A DNA stretch of 64,000 nucleotides from Bradyrhizobium sp. (GCA_028290305.1 JAQGKC010000242.1:1-64000); one strand, 5' to 3'; counted from the first letter of the stretch, positions 7,630 through 15,993 are shown. Notes: a model not told the origin generated them from the sequence alone. Program-made: numbers and translations.

Positions 7630-8988
7630 TCAGCGGTTCGAACCTGTTTTCAACGCTTCCAACCGTTCCCGCGCTTTCTCGATGCCGGCCACTGCCGCCA
7701 GCTCATAAAGTTCCCGTGCCTTTTCGGTATCCCCACGGACGCCATATGCCTGCAATGAGCGAAGCGTTCGCCAGTCGTAGGTTTCGGCCATCATAAAAGC
7801 CGCGCGCGCGCTGCCTCTCTCCAAGGCGCGTTCGAGCAAAAGCCGCGCGCCGGCAAAATCAGATTGCTTGATCAGAGATTCCGCTCGATCGACAAGTCTT
7901 GTCTCATCCGTGGAAGAAATCGCGCTTGTCGGCTGGGATTGACTTGGCCCCGCGGGCGATTGCCGGGGATCAACAACCGCGTCGGCGGGCGCCACCGATA
8001 TCGAAGCGCTGTAGGTGTTGGGAACGGTCAGCGTTCCTGCCGTCATGTCATCCGGGCTTTGTGCGTTCGGGGCCACGCCCGTTATTCCAGGCGCAGCGTG
8101 GGCCTCCTGGGCGGGACGGTTGAGCGTCTCGGTTTGCACAGCGCCATCTGGAGCAACCAAGTCTTTGTTGGAAGGCTTGCCCGCCGGCGCATTGTTCTCG
8201 CGTGCGCGCGTTTCAGCCCTTGCCTTGCTTTCATCGCGCGCCAGCTTCAATTCCCGCTGCTTGGCATCCGCGATTCGCTTGGCTTCCATTGCCTGGGCAT
8301 GCGCAGCGTTTTCACGTCCGATGTGAAGTGTGATCTCCTCTTGGGCAGCCGCCAGTTTCTGGCGAACGGACGTAAGCTCGCGCGCGAGCGTTTCTGCTCT
8401 TGCCTCCCTGTCGTCGAGTGCCTGCTTTAATTCCTTTTGCCTGGCATCTGCAATTCGCTTGGCTTCCACGGCGTCGGCTTGCACGGCATCTTCACGTCCA
8501 ATGTGAAGTGCGATCTCCTCGCGAGCCGCAGCGAGATCGTGGGCAATAACACCCGCTTCATCTCGCTCTCCGTAACCCTCCCGTTTCAGCCCGGCCACCG
8601 CCGAACCCACGATTCTATCGGAGTTCGCATCTTTGATGGATCCGGCCCTGATGAAGCCAAAATCAAAAACCGCGTACCCGCCAATGAAGATCACTGCAGC
8701 CGTGAAAGCCAGCATGGAACGAGTGCGAATCCGTTTTGGGGCCGTCTCCTTCGGTTGAATGGAAGGAACAAGAAACGACACACCTTCACTGTTCTCCGAG
8801 CCAGCGGGATCACCGGAGACGGGCACCCAATGTGTTGGAAAGATTCGTAGAGGTTTGCCGTCGATTTGGACCCAGCTGCTGGTTTCCTCTGCCCAGCGGC
8901 CCACCTCCCAAGAACCCGACCATCCGTCCTGCAGGATAACGAAGTCCCCGTTTTTGGGAGCTAGTTCAATTTGTTTCGCAAGCTCCAT
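7630..8988 (-). CDS. Membrane-anchored coiled-coil protein with Sel1/TPR-like C-terminus
   Basis: A 452-residue protein with four parts. The first is a small N-terminal beta domain (about residues 10-55, with several Trp: GWSGSW, GRWAEE, THWVP). Next comes a single membrane helix (near residue 100, LAFTAAVIFIGGYAVF). A long coiled coil follows (about 130-250) built from two near-identical 60-residue units. The C-terminus (about 370-450) has two Sel1/TPR-like helical pairs (GARLLLERALERGSARAAFM and KARELYELAAVAGIEKARE). The topology suggests a cytoplasmic N-domain and a periplasmic coiled coil. The ATG at 8988 is preferred over 9027. Function unknown; Sel1/TPR modules usually bind partner proteins. 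Confidence 0.75.
   Translation of the reverse strand: MELAKQIELAPKNGDFVILQDGWSGSWEVGRWAEETSSWVQIDGKPLRIFPTHWVPVSGDPAGSENSEGVSFLVPSIQPKETAPKRIRTRSMLAFTAAVIFIGGYAVFDFGFIRAGSIKDANSDRIVGSAVAGLKREGYGERDEAGVIAHDLAAAREEIALHIGREDAVQADAVEAKRIADARQKELKQALDDREARAETLARELTSVRQKLAAAQEEITLHIGRENAAHAQAMEAKRIADAKQRELKLARDESKARAETRARENNAPAGKPSNKDLVAPDGAVQTETLNRPAQEAHAAPGITGVAPNAQSPDDMTAGTLTVPNTYSASISVAPADAVVDPRQSPAGPSQSQPTSAISSTDETRLVDRAESLIKQSDFAGARLLLERALERGSARAAFMMAETYDWRTLRSLQAYGVRGDTEKARELYELAAVAGIEKARERLEALKTGSNR
8210..8550 (-). repeat. 180-bp tandem duplication in coiled-coil region
   Basis: Two copies of a 180-bp unit sit in register inside the preceding gene. For example, TTCACGTCC at 8311 recurs at 8491, each followed by a nearly identical stretch and preceded by GGCTTCCA at 8281 and 8461. 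Each encodes the 60-residue heptad unit with the EAKRIADA core. High DNA similarity indicates a fairly recent duplication that lengthened the coiled coil. Confidence 0.8.
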
Positions 8989-9131
8989 GAGAAGTCTCGC
9001 GTGCTTCAAGGCGATGCCACACAGCATTACCAGTATTAAATTATTTACCAGAATTAAATGATAAAAATTAAACTATAAACTGAAACTAATGTTCCAAAGA
9101 GGTATCATAGTAAGCGTCGCTTTCACGATGC

Positions 9132-10205
9132 CTAAATCTTGCCTACGCGTTGCCTGCGAGACAGCGTCAGCAGGAAGCGTAACGTATCGCTTTTCGGGAG
9201 CGCGCGTTCGCTGGCGATTACCCCTCCGTTGTTTGATTGGCCCAATTCATCGCGATAATTTCGATAATCAAATATAGCGATGGGCAACAGCGCCTGACGT
9301 AACAGCGGAAGTCTTGCCTGCGCCAAACGCCGCTGATGCTGTAGGCGAGGGACAAATCGGCTGCGCATATGGGTGGGAACATCAACTCCGAGCAGGTAGA
9401 ACAATGCAACAAGTTGAGTTTCGAGGGCATTCCTCGCGAGCTTGCTTGGGGCGAAAGCAGCTAACATCTCCCAGTCGATTCCTTCAGATGAAATGGCCAA
9501 ATCCCGTAACTCGATCAGATGGCGCACATCGATATTGCCGATCCAGTAATCATGATCCTGGAACTGGTCGTGGATAGTCAGGATCAGCGCCTGATAAGTC
9601 GCGGACGGGATATAGGCCGTTCCCCGCCCAACTCGTGTCATCTTGCAGTTCTGGATTACGCCGCCTGACGGGCGGTAGAAAAAAGCGGGACCGGGAAGCT
9701 CCCGATGCAGGTCGACCATTCCGACGTCACCCGGCCTCTTTAAGTCCACATACCACTTTCCGGTGTCCGGCGACGGTTGGGTGTGCACGGAGTAACCCAC
9801 CGCGAACAGCGCATTCATGGTCGCCTCGGTCTGATCGGGCAGCACCATGATGTCGAGGTCCGACATCAGCTTTGAGCCCCAATGCGGGCGAGCGGCCGTC
9901 GCAAGCATTGCGGCGCCCTTGAGCAGTACGGGTGTCACGCCCTGATCGTTTATTGCCGCCACCGTCTCCGCGAGTTGGGCAGCAAGGCGATCGTTACGCA
10001 TCACATTGCGCTCGAATATTTCCCGAATGTAGAGGCAGACATCCTCGGGAATCTGGTCTTTGAAGCGACTCGCGAGTTCCATCAAAGCGGGAGTTGTCAG
10101 CGTCTGGTTGGCCAGACCGAGCAAAGACATCCAGTCCGCATGCTTCGGAACGCAGCCCCGAAAACACTCACATAATTGGGTGAGGGAGCGGCTGTAATTA
10201 ACCAT
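9132..10205 (-). CDS. Nucleotidyltransferase-fold protein (NTP_transf_5-like)
   Basis: A 357-residue protein of the uncharacterised nucleotidyltransferase family (PF14907-like). The core signature is LLKGAAMLATA, then GSKLMSDLDIMV (about residues 93-118). This is the hGS...DhD pattern that binds metal and nucleotide, followed by a YSVHTQPSPDTGKWYVDL strand pair and a helical C-terminal half. Family members often sit in peptide-modification clusters next to HPr-kinase-like proteins, as here. The ATG at 10205 overlaps the end of the kinase gene by 8 nt, implying translational coupling; the longer frame from 10244 is less likely. Substrate unknown: it could transfer a nucleotide or phosphate group to a peptide or sugar. 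Confidence 0.8.
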   Translation of the reverse strand: MVNYSRSLTQLCECFRGCVPKHADWMSLLGLANQTLTTPALMELASRFKDQIPEDVCLYIREIFERNVMRNDRLAAQLAETVAAINDQGVTPVLLKGAAMLATAARPHWGSKLMSDLDIMVLPDQTEATMNALFAVGYSVHTQPSPDTGKWYVDLKRPGDVGMVDLHRELPGPAFFYRPSGGVIQNCKMTRVGRGTAYIPSATYQALILTIHDQFQDHDYWIGNIDVRHLIELRDLAISSEGIDWEMLAAFAPSKLARNALETQLVALFYLLGVDVPTHMRSRFVPRLQHQRRLAQARLPLLRQALLPIAIFDYRNYRDELGQSNNGGVIASERALPKSDTLRFLLTLSRRQRVGKI

Positions 10206-11346
10206 CGCAAAGATCGACAATGGCGTGGCGTGCCTGTGCCGCATCCGAATACTGCAACTCGAACGATTTGGCGTCGGCCAAAGTCCGCTTGATCGCGTGA
10301 AACCCCTGATGGGTCAGTTTTCCGTCCGGCGAATACGAGCCGTCTATCAGCCTTCTTATTGTCTCCAATTGCGCGAGTGGCACAAGTTTCGTCGGGATGT
10401 TCGGCGCTCGTTTGAGAAAGACAATCCAGCCTACTGGTACGCTGCCGTTGGGTGCGGTGCGCGGGACGTTCAGATATCGCACGCGTTTGCCGTCCGGTCT
10501 GCTGTGCACGGCGGATTTGCCAAGATCAGGACGAAGCTTCTTGATCATCGCCCATGCGCCCTGTTTAAGCGTTGGCGCAAACAGAACGCCCGTTGCGCGT
10601 CCGTCGGGCGCGATCAAGACAATATCATCGGCGGCATACCCGAAGCCCGCCTCCATCAAATGAATCGCAAGCGTGGTCTTGCCCGCGCCAGGGTGGCCAC
10701 TTACGAGCAGGCCCTTCCCGCCGGACAGCAGGCAAGCCGCATGCAGGGCTATATCAGGGGAACTTTTGAGTACAACTTGCTCGGTAATTTGGGCTTTGAG
10801 GGTCGGAAGCAACTCGTTGATAGCGCATCGTGCGACACAGGCTTTATTGTGAAAAATGTGGACCTGACGATCGATTTCAACGACCTCGAATGTATCATCG
10901 ATCTTGTCGGTGTCGCTGCTGTTTTGGCTAAACAGCGGGATCAGAAGTTGGGTTAACCGCTCGCTCGAAGTCTGAATATTGACCGCGAGCTTTCCGACGC
11001 TCGCAACAAAGGAGTGGGCCTCGTTCAGATCCCAATCGACCTCGAGCAGCCCCAGCCTGAACCAGTTTCGCAAGGCCTGACGCACGTAACTTCGCGCCGC
11101 GGCGCCATCCAGCCCGGATTTTGTCAGCTCTTCGCTGATCGCTTCTGCCGGCTTGTGGTCCAACAGACAGCACCAGATATAGGCGGCCATCTGGTTGAGC
11201 TCATAAATCTTTTGCGCGGACTCGCTGAACAGGACCGGCCGGTCGTCCAGCAGCGAGAATGACGCCCCGGCGACCGGACGTAAAATGCGGGAAAGGTCGA
11301 GGGGGCGGGCGTCTTCGTGGCGCGTGCGCGGCATACTGCGCGTCAT
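10198..11346 (-). CDS. PqqD-like domain fused to HPr-kinase-like domain
   Basis: A 382-residue fusion. The N-terminus (about residues 15-90) looks like a PqqD/RRE-type peptide-binding winged helix (VLFSESAQKIYELNQMAAYIWCCL and a following helix). The C-terminal half resembles HPr kinase: Walker A GHPGAGKTT (about 217-225) and the FGYAADDIVLI strand, whose paired Asp matches the HPr kinase catalytic region. PqqD domains recognise leader peptides, and HprK-like enzymes phosphorylate the tail of some lasso peptides, so a leader-guided peptide kinase is a natural inference. The start is uncertain: GTG 11394 and ATG 11334 are alternatives. It is divergent from the small leader-peptide gene and overlaps the nucleotidyltransferase. 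Confidence 0.85.
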   Translation of the reverse strand: MTRSMPRTRHEDARPLDLSRILRPVAGASFSLLDDRPVLFSESAQKIYELNQMAAYIWCCLLDHKPAEAISEELTKSGLDGAAARSYVRQALRNWFRLGLLEVDWDLNEAHSFVASVGKLAVNIQTSSERLTQLLIPLFSQNSSDTDKIDDTFEVVEIDRQVHIFHNKACVARCAINELLPTLKAQITEQVVLKSSPDIALHAACLLSGGKGLLVSGHPGAGKTTLAIHLMEAGFGYAADDIVLIAPDGRATGVLFAPTLKQGAWAMIKKLRPDLGKSAVHSRPDGKRVRYLNVPRTAPNGSVPVGWIVFLKRAPNIPTKLVPLAQLETIRRLIDGSYSPDGKLTHQGFHAIKRTLADAKSFELQYSDAAQARHAIVDLCDG

Positions 11347-11448
11347 ACCTTGTCCGGTGTTCAGTGAGTGGGGGAACCGCGACGTCGCAGTCACATTAAA
11401 TTGTCATTTGTGTCTTGCGACGTCCACACTCTCTCCGATCCAAAGTTC

Positions 11449-11477
11449 TTGACAGTTTGTCTTAACGGGAATTAAAT
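11449..11477 (+). promoter_or_regulatory. Putative housekeeping promoter for the small peptide gene
   Basis: TTGACA at 11449-11454 and TTAAAT at 11472-11477 are separated by 17 nt, close to the vegetative sigma-factor consensus. Predicted transcription would begin near 11485, about 43 nt before the ATG at 11528. The following leader repeats ATTAAAT-type elements. Confidence 0.5.
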
Positions 11478-11527
11478 AGAAGTGATTAATTTGCGATGAA
11501 AATTAAATCTCATTAAGGTTCAAGAAA

Positions 11528-11824
11528 ATGGCTTCGCACCAAAATGGAACACCCGTCGATACCGGAACCCCACTTGATGACGATCGCCGGAAGTTCCTTG
11601 CTGCTTGCGGCAAATTTGCCGTGGTGACGCCCCCGGCACTGACCGTGCTCCTGTCGACCTCATTAAATTCCAAGGCGATCGCGCAGTCTGGCGGACGCGG
11701 GGATCAGGATCACGGGAATAACGGGGGTAATGGAAATAACGGAAATAACGGAAATAACGGGGGCCATCCCGGGGGCGAAGACCTGTTTGAGTGGCTCGAA
11801 AAGTTGCTTGGAAAGCTGTTCTGA
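11528..11824 (+). CDS. 98-aa peptide with twin-arginine-like leader, Gly/Asn core and amphipathic tail
   Basis: Three parts are visible. Residues 1-56 form a leader with DDRRKFLAAC, a twin-arginine-like pattern, then a hydrophobic run (VVTPPALTVLLSTSL) and a possible AIAQS cleavage site. Residues 57-83 are a Gly/Asn-rich segment encoded by 9-bp DNA repeats. Residues 84-98 (EDLFEWLEKLLGKLF) form a clearly amphipathic helix like those of membrane-active peptides. The gene is divergent from the PqqD/HPr-kinase fusion, so it is the likely substrate of that cassette. Whether the N-terminus is a Tat signal, a PqqD-recognised leader or both cannot be decided by eye. No lasso cyclase or leader protease is nearby. 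Confidence 0.75.
   Translation: MASHQNGTPVDTGTPLDDDRRKFLAACGKFAVVTPPALTVLLSTSLNSKAIAQSGGRGDQDHGNNGGNGNNGNNGNNGGHPGGEDLFEWLEKLLGKLF
11714..11760 (+). repeat. 9-bp coding repeat (GGAAATAAC)
   Basis: The unit GGAAATAAC occurs three times without a gap between 11732 and 11758, preceded by degenerate copies. It encodes repeated Gly-Asn-Asn in the small peptide and may vary in copy number between strains. Confidence 0.8.
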
Positions 11825-11960
11825 TCGGACTCCCTTTTTACCCGCCGTTTTGATCAACCGCTTCTTGGCGGTTCGATGGAAGTTTTCTGGCTCGGTGTGG
11901 CGTCTAAACGCCAGCTACCCGGCAGCAGTACTTTCGTAGCGGATCGTCCACCGGCAGCAA

Positions 11961-12315
11961 CATACCGTGCTCGCCGGACTTGGTAACGATAACGCCACCC
12001 TCGACCTGTCGTCAGCCCCTCAGTCCACGGCGCATCTGCAACTCAGCGTTGTCGGTGGCGGTGATGTCGCGCTTTCTGACCGGGGATTCGGTTCAATCGG
12101 TCGGCTGGCATCTTGATGGCGACGGCGCCGACCAACTGGACGGCCGACCGAGCGGGATCGAGCTTCGTCGGGGCAATTTGATGGCTTCGCCAAGTTGATC
12201 GATCCGGCCAACCAAAATGACGTCTTCACCTTCACGCCGACCGGCAACCTTTAGGGATCATTGATGGCGGCGGAGGGCACGTTGTCGTTCGACAACAGCC
12301 AAATTCCGTTTTGAA
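11961..12315 (+). pseudogene. Remnant of a large repeat-rich surface/secreted protein gene
   Basis: Reading the frame beginning CAT at 11961 gives LAGLGNDNATLDLSS, then, after a stop near 12114 and shifts, FDGFAKLIDPANQNDVFTF and, beyond a TAG, EGTLSFDNSQ. These phrases resemble the repeat units of big calcium-binding or adhesin-like surface proteins (G-L-G-N-D-N, D-V-F-T-F). Stops and frameshifts break the frame, so this is probably a decayed gene. It lies just upstream of the type I secretion locus, so it may be an older substrate. The rest of the spacer up to 12825 shows no gene. Confidence 0.4.
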
Positions 12316-12825
12316 CGTCTTACCCCGATCTGAAGCGCGTCCCGGAAACGACGTTGGATCCGTAGGGCAGAGCTCGTAACAACTGATGTCATCGAGGCTC
12401 TGGGTTTTCATCTGCGTGCCGAGTTGTTGCACGGCGAAATCTTTCACACATCGAAGCTAACAAAAAAACTGTGATCGAAAGCCAGCGGCGCACGACGCAT
12501 GGTCTGGCCACACTTTTCGCTGACATGCCGAAAATTCGAAATACAAATGCTCGCCAGGCGATACCGTGACGACAAAAGAAAATTCTGATTCATCTAGTTC
12601 ATTGGTTTGTGCGGGATCGATCCAGCCGCGCTTCAGCGATCAAACTTGTCAAAGCAACGCTGTTGTACATCGAACGTCAGAGTGCAGTTAGACGCTCCAA
12701 TAATTCGAACTCCCATAAGTTCCCCCGTTCTTATTTTTGGCCAATTTTGACGCGGATACGCGTCACACGGTCGTCGTCTCTTCGATGTCACTTGCCGGCC
12801 TCTGTTCAATCCAAGGAGGATCGAA
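12316..12825. other. Intergenic region before the propeller gene
   Basis: About 500 bases without a supported gene. The frame starting at 12609 runs into the next gene in the wrong frame and is a shadow. The promoter of the secretion locus must lie here, but I cannot pick a convincing -35/-10 pair. Its 3' end carries a strong AAGGAGGATC ribosome site just before 12826. Confidence 0.4.
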
Positions 12826-15800
12826 ATGGCTTTGGTAGGTACTGTGAAAACTTTCGCGGCGGCACCGAGCGGCAAGAGCGCCCCCGACTCCATCACCACC
12901 GAGAATGGCTCGTTTTTTGTCGAATACGGCAACGGCGCGGATTCGACCGGTGCAGGTGGTTCGAGCACGATCGTTCAGTACGACAAGGCAGGCCATGTCG
13001 AACACACCTACACGATCCCGGGTTCCGTCGATGGCCTGAAATTCAATCCGTACACCGGCCAGATCTGGGCGCTGCAGAATCAGGACGGCAACTCGACGCT
13101 GTCGCTGATCGATCCCGTGACCCACAAAGTGACGGGCCCGCTGAGTTTCGCCAATCCATCAGCCACAAGTGGCTACGACGATGTTGTCTTCAAAGGCGAC
13201 AAGGTGTTCTTGAGCTACACCAATCCGAACGGCGCCGGCGATCCGACGCTGGTGGAACTCGTCAACGGCGATCGGCCGAATGGTCTGCTACTAACGTCGA
13301 CGATCCTGGCCGATGGCGCGACCGGCTACGACACCGTGACCGGCAAGGTCGAAGTTGTGCCGCAAAGTGATCCCGACTCGTTGAAGCAGGCACCGAACGG
13401 CGACCTGCTCCTGACCAGCGGTGCCAATGGTACGATCATCGACGTGCAGCACCCGGGAATGGCCAATCAGGCCGTTTCCTTCACCACGATCAAGGGCGTG
13501 ACTGCAGGCAATGCCGGCCTCGACGATGTGATTAAGCCCGGCGCCACAGCTGGAACGTTCTACCTGACCGATACCGCGTCCAACAAGGTTTATTCGTTTC
13601 ATGCGACCGGCCTGAACACCAACGATTATTACGCGTCGGTTGGAAGCCTGAAGGCGTTCGGCCAAGTCGATCCGACCACGGGCGTCTTTACTCCGCTCGT
13701 CACCGCGGAGAACGCGGGCAATATCAATTTCGTCGCGCCGCATGGCGTGGTCTTCGTGCCCGATCACAACGCGCCGCCGATGGCGGAGGTCGACTCCATC
13801 AAGACATTCGCGAACGCTCCGAACGGCGTGAGCGGTTTGGATTCGGTCACGGTCGCCGGCGATTACGTGTTCGTTGAATACGGCAACAACGTCGACTCGA
13901 CAGGGGCCGTATCCGGCAAGAGCACGATCATTCAATACGACAAATCCGGAAACTTTGTGCACGCCTATGCGATCGAAGGCTCTGTTGACGGCCTGAAGTA
14001 CAATCCCGAGACCGGATTGGTCTGGGCGCTGCAGAACCAGGATGGCCGCTCGTCGCTGTCGCTGATCGATCCGGTCACCCAAAAGATCACGGCGCATTTT
14101 ACCTATGCCGACACATCGACCACGCGGGGTTACGACGATGTCGTGTTCGACGGCAAGAATGTGTTCCTGAGCTACACCAACCCGACCGGTAACGGCGACC
14201 CGACCATCGTGAAGCTGCTGAACGGACCGAATCCGAAGCCGGGCGAGACGCTGCAAACGACTCCCGTGCTGCTCGACGGCGCGATGGGCTATGACACCGT
14301 GACCGGCAAGATGGAACTGGTCCCGCAGACCGACCCGGACTCGCTCAAGATCGCCGCCAATGGCGACCTGATCTTCTCCAGCGGCGCTGATGGCACGATT
14401 ATCGACATCCAGAACCCCGGCACCTCCAAGCAGGCGATCGCCTTCACCCCGATCCAGGGTATTCCGGCGGGCTCCGTGGGCAATGCCGGGCTCGACGACG
14501 TGATCAAGCCAAACGCTACCTCCGGCACGTTCCTGATCTCGGATGCGAAGGACGGCCATGTGCTGTCAGTCCATGTCACAGGTCTCGACCCGAACGCCTA
14601 CTATGCCTCTGTCGGCGCTTTGAATGCCTTCGGCCAGGTCGACGAGAGTACTGGCGTGTTTACCGCGCTGGTTTCGGCGAACAACGCTCCGGGCTTCACG
14701 TTTGGCTCGCCACATGGCGTCACCTTCATTCCGGACAAGAACTCGGCCCCTTCGCCGCAGATCGGCGCGATCAAAACGTTCCAGGCTCCCATCGACGGAT
14801 CTAACTCGCCTGACTCCGTCACGACCGCCAACGGCTCGACCTTCGTCGAATATGGCAACGGCGCGGATTCGACCGGAGCAGGTGGTTCGAGCACGATCGT
14901 TCAGTACGACAAGGCCGGCAGGATCGAATATTCCTATTCGCTGTCGGGATCGGTCGACGGATTGAAGTTCAACCCCGTCACCGGAGAAATCTGGGCGCTG
15001 CAAAATCAGGATGGCAATCCTACCCTGACGCTGATCGATCCGAAGACGCACACGATCTCGGCGCCGCTCAGCTTCGCCAATTCGTCGGCTACCCGCGGCT
15101 ATGATGACGTCGTGTTCGAGGGCAACAAGGTGTTCCTGAGCTACACCAACCCGGTCAATGCCGGGGACCCGACGCTGGTGCAACTGGTTCAGGGCGATCA
15201 CCCGACCGGGCTGCTCACTACCAAGACCGTGCTGAGCTTCGGCGCCACCGGCCGCGACACCGTGACTGGCCAAATCGAACTGGTGCCGCAAACCGATCCC
15301 GATTCCTTGAAGCAGGCGCCGAACGGCGACCTGCTTCTGACCAGTGGTAACGACGGAACGATCATCGACATCAGCAAGGCCAGCACCGCGCAACAGTCGG
15401 TTTCGTTCACGAACGTGGCGGGGGTCACCAGCGGCAACGCTAGCCTCGACGATGTGATCAAGCCGAATAATGCCACGTCGGGCACGTTTACGCTGACGGA
15501 TACCGCAACCAACAAGGTTTACTCGTTTCACGCGACGGGCCTCAACACCAACGACTACTATGCCTCGGTCGGAAGCCTGAAAGCGTTTGGCCAGGTCGAT
15601 CCGACAACCGGCGCATTCACGCCGCTGTTGTCGGCCGACAATGCGCCGGGCTTCAACTTCAGCTCACCGCACGGCATCAGCTTCGCGGCCGATCCGGCGC
15701 CGGCGACCGCAGGAAAGGACGACCATAAGGCGACGCATGATCTGCTGGCGTCATACGCAAACCAGGCGTCGGTGCTCGGCAACTTCATTGCTTCGTCCTT

Positions 15801-15891
15801 CACGACGGGACAAGGCCAGATGGGCGGCAATGTCATAGCCGATGCTCATACCCAGCTCCCGGTTCTGGCCATTCCGCACAACCACGGTTGA
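12826..15891 (+). CDS. Large secreted protein with three tandem propeller-like modules
   Basis: A 1021-residue protein with three repeats of about 320 residues (about 4-318, 319-644, 645-950) and a 70-residue tail. Each module runs through the same blade-like phrases: FVEYGN, STIVQYDK, SVDGLKFNP, IWALQNQDG, VFLSYTNP, DPDSLK, GNAGLDDVIKP and NDYYASVG in modules 1 and 3. This looks like beta-propellers; no catalytic motif is seen. There is no N-terminal signal peptide and no RTX nonapeptide. With HlyB- and HlyD-type genes directly downstream, it is almost certainly the type I substrate, with its export signal in the last 60 residues. Its role could be in adhesion, the biofilm matrix or ligand binding. 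The start is fixed by AAGGAGG. Confidence 0.88.
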   Translation: MALVGTVKTFAAAPSGKSAPDSITTENGSFFVEYGNGADSTGAGGSSTIVQYDKAGHVEHTYTIPGSVDGLKFNPYTGQIWALQNQDGNSTLSLIDPVTHKVTGPLSFANPSATSGYDDVVFKGDKVFLSYTNPNGAGDPTLVELVNGDRPNGLLLTSTILADGATGYDTVTGKVEVVPQSDPDSLKQAPNGDLLLTSGANGTIIDVQHPGMANQAVSFTTIKGVTAGNAGLDDVIKPGATAGTFYLTDTASNKVYSFHATGLNTNDYYASVGSLKAFGQVDPTTGVFTPLVTAENAGNINFVAPHGVVFVPDHNAPPMAEVDSIKTFANAPNGVSGLDSVTVAGDYVFVEYGNNVDSTGAVSGKSTIIQYDKSGNFVHAYAIEGSVDGLKYNPETGLVWALQNQDGRSSLSLIDPVTQKITAHFTYADTSTTRGYDDVVFDGKNVFLSYTNPTGNGDPTIVKLLNGPNPKPGETLQTTPVLLDGAMGYDTVTGKMELVPQTDPDSLKIAANGDLIFSSGADGTIIDIQNPGTSKQAIAFTPIQGIPAGSVGNAGLDDVIKPNATSGTFLISDAKDGHVLSVHVTGLDPNAYYASVGALNAFGQVDESTGVFTALVSANNAPGFTFGSPHGVTFIPDKNSAPSPQIGAIKTFQAPIDGSNSPDSVTTANGSTFVEYGNGADSTGAGGSSTIVQYDKAGRIEYSYSLSGSVDGLKFNPVTGEIWALQNQDGNPTLTLIDPKTHTISAPLSFANSSATRGYDDVVFEGNKVFLSYTNPVNAGDPTLVQLVQGDHPTGLLTTKTVLSFGATGRDTVTGQIELVPQTDPDSLKQAPNGDLLLTSGNDGTIIDISKASTAQQSVSFTNVAGVTSGNASLDDVIKPNNATSGTFTLTDTATNKVYSFHATGLNTNDYYASVGSLKAFGQVDPTTGAFTPLLSADNAPGFNFSSPHGISFAADPAPATAGKDDHKATHDLLASYANQASVLGNFIASSFTTGQGQMGGNVIADAHTQLPVLAIPHNHG

Positions 15892-15907
15892 TCGTTTCCA
15901 TCCGAAC

Positions 15908-15929
15908 GTGCCGGCCTTCGGGCCGGCAC
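15908..15929 (+). terminator. GTGCCGGCC-TTCG-GGCCGGCAC hairpin (attenuator/processing)
   Basis: A perfect 9-bp GC-rich stem closed by a TTCG tetraloop, 17 nt after the stop of the propeller gene and 65 nt before the exporter start. There is no T-tract, so it is more likely a partial terminator or mRNA-stabilising end than a full stop. It would keep substrate mRNA in excess over exporter mRNA. Confidence 0.65.
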
Positions 15930-15993
15930 TAATCTTCGAACTTCGGCAGGATTGGGAACGGGGTCCTGCGGGCGGCCGACAGCCGAGGAAACA

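Noticed and set aside
7635..7644. GGTTCGAACC resembling a tRNA T-arm
   Set aside because: It falls within the last codons of the Sel1-type gene; no acceptor stem, anticodon arm or CCA region can be drawn around it.
11714..11760. Short repeats considered as a CRISPR array
   Set aside because: The period is 9 bp without spacers and lies in a coding Gly/Asn tract.
11528..11824. Calling the small peptide a lasso peptide precursor
   Set aside because: No asparagine-synthetase-like cyclase and no leader protease gene are nearby, although the kinase and nucleotidyltransferase resemble lasso tailoring enzymes.
12609..13370. 253-aa plus-strand frame overlapping the start of the propeller gene
   Set aside because: It lies out of frame with the strongly supported propeller gene (AAGGAGG start), is extremely Arg-rich and matches no family.
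13291..15531. Two long minus-strand frames (422 and 321 aa) inside the propeller gene
   Set aside because: They are antisense shadows created by biased codon use and the tandem modules; they repeat the same pseudo-motifs once per module.
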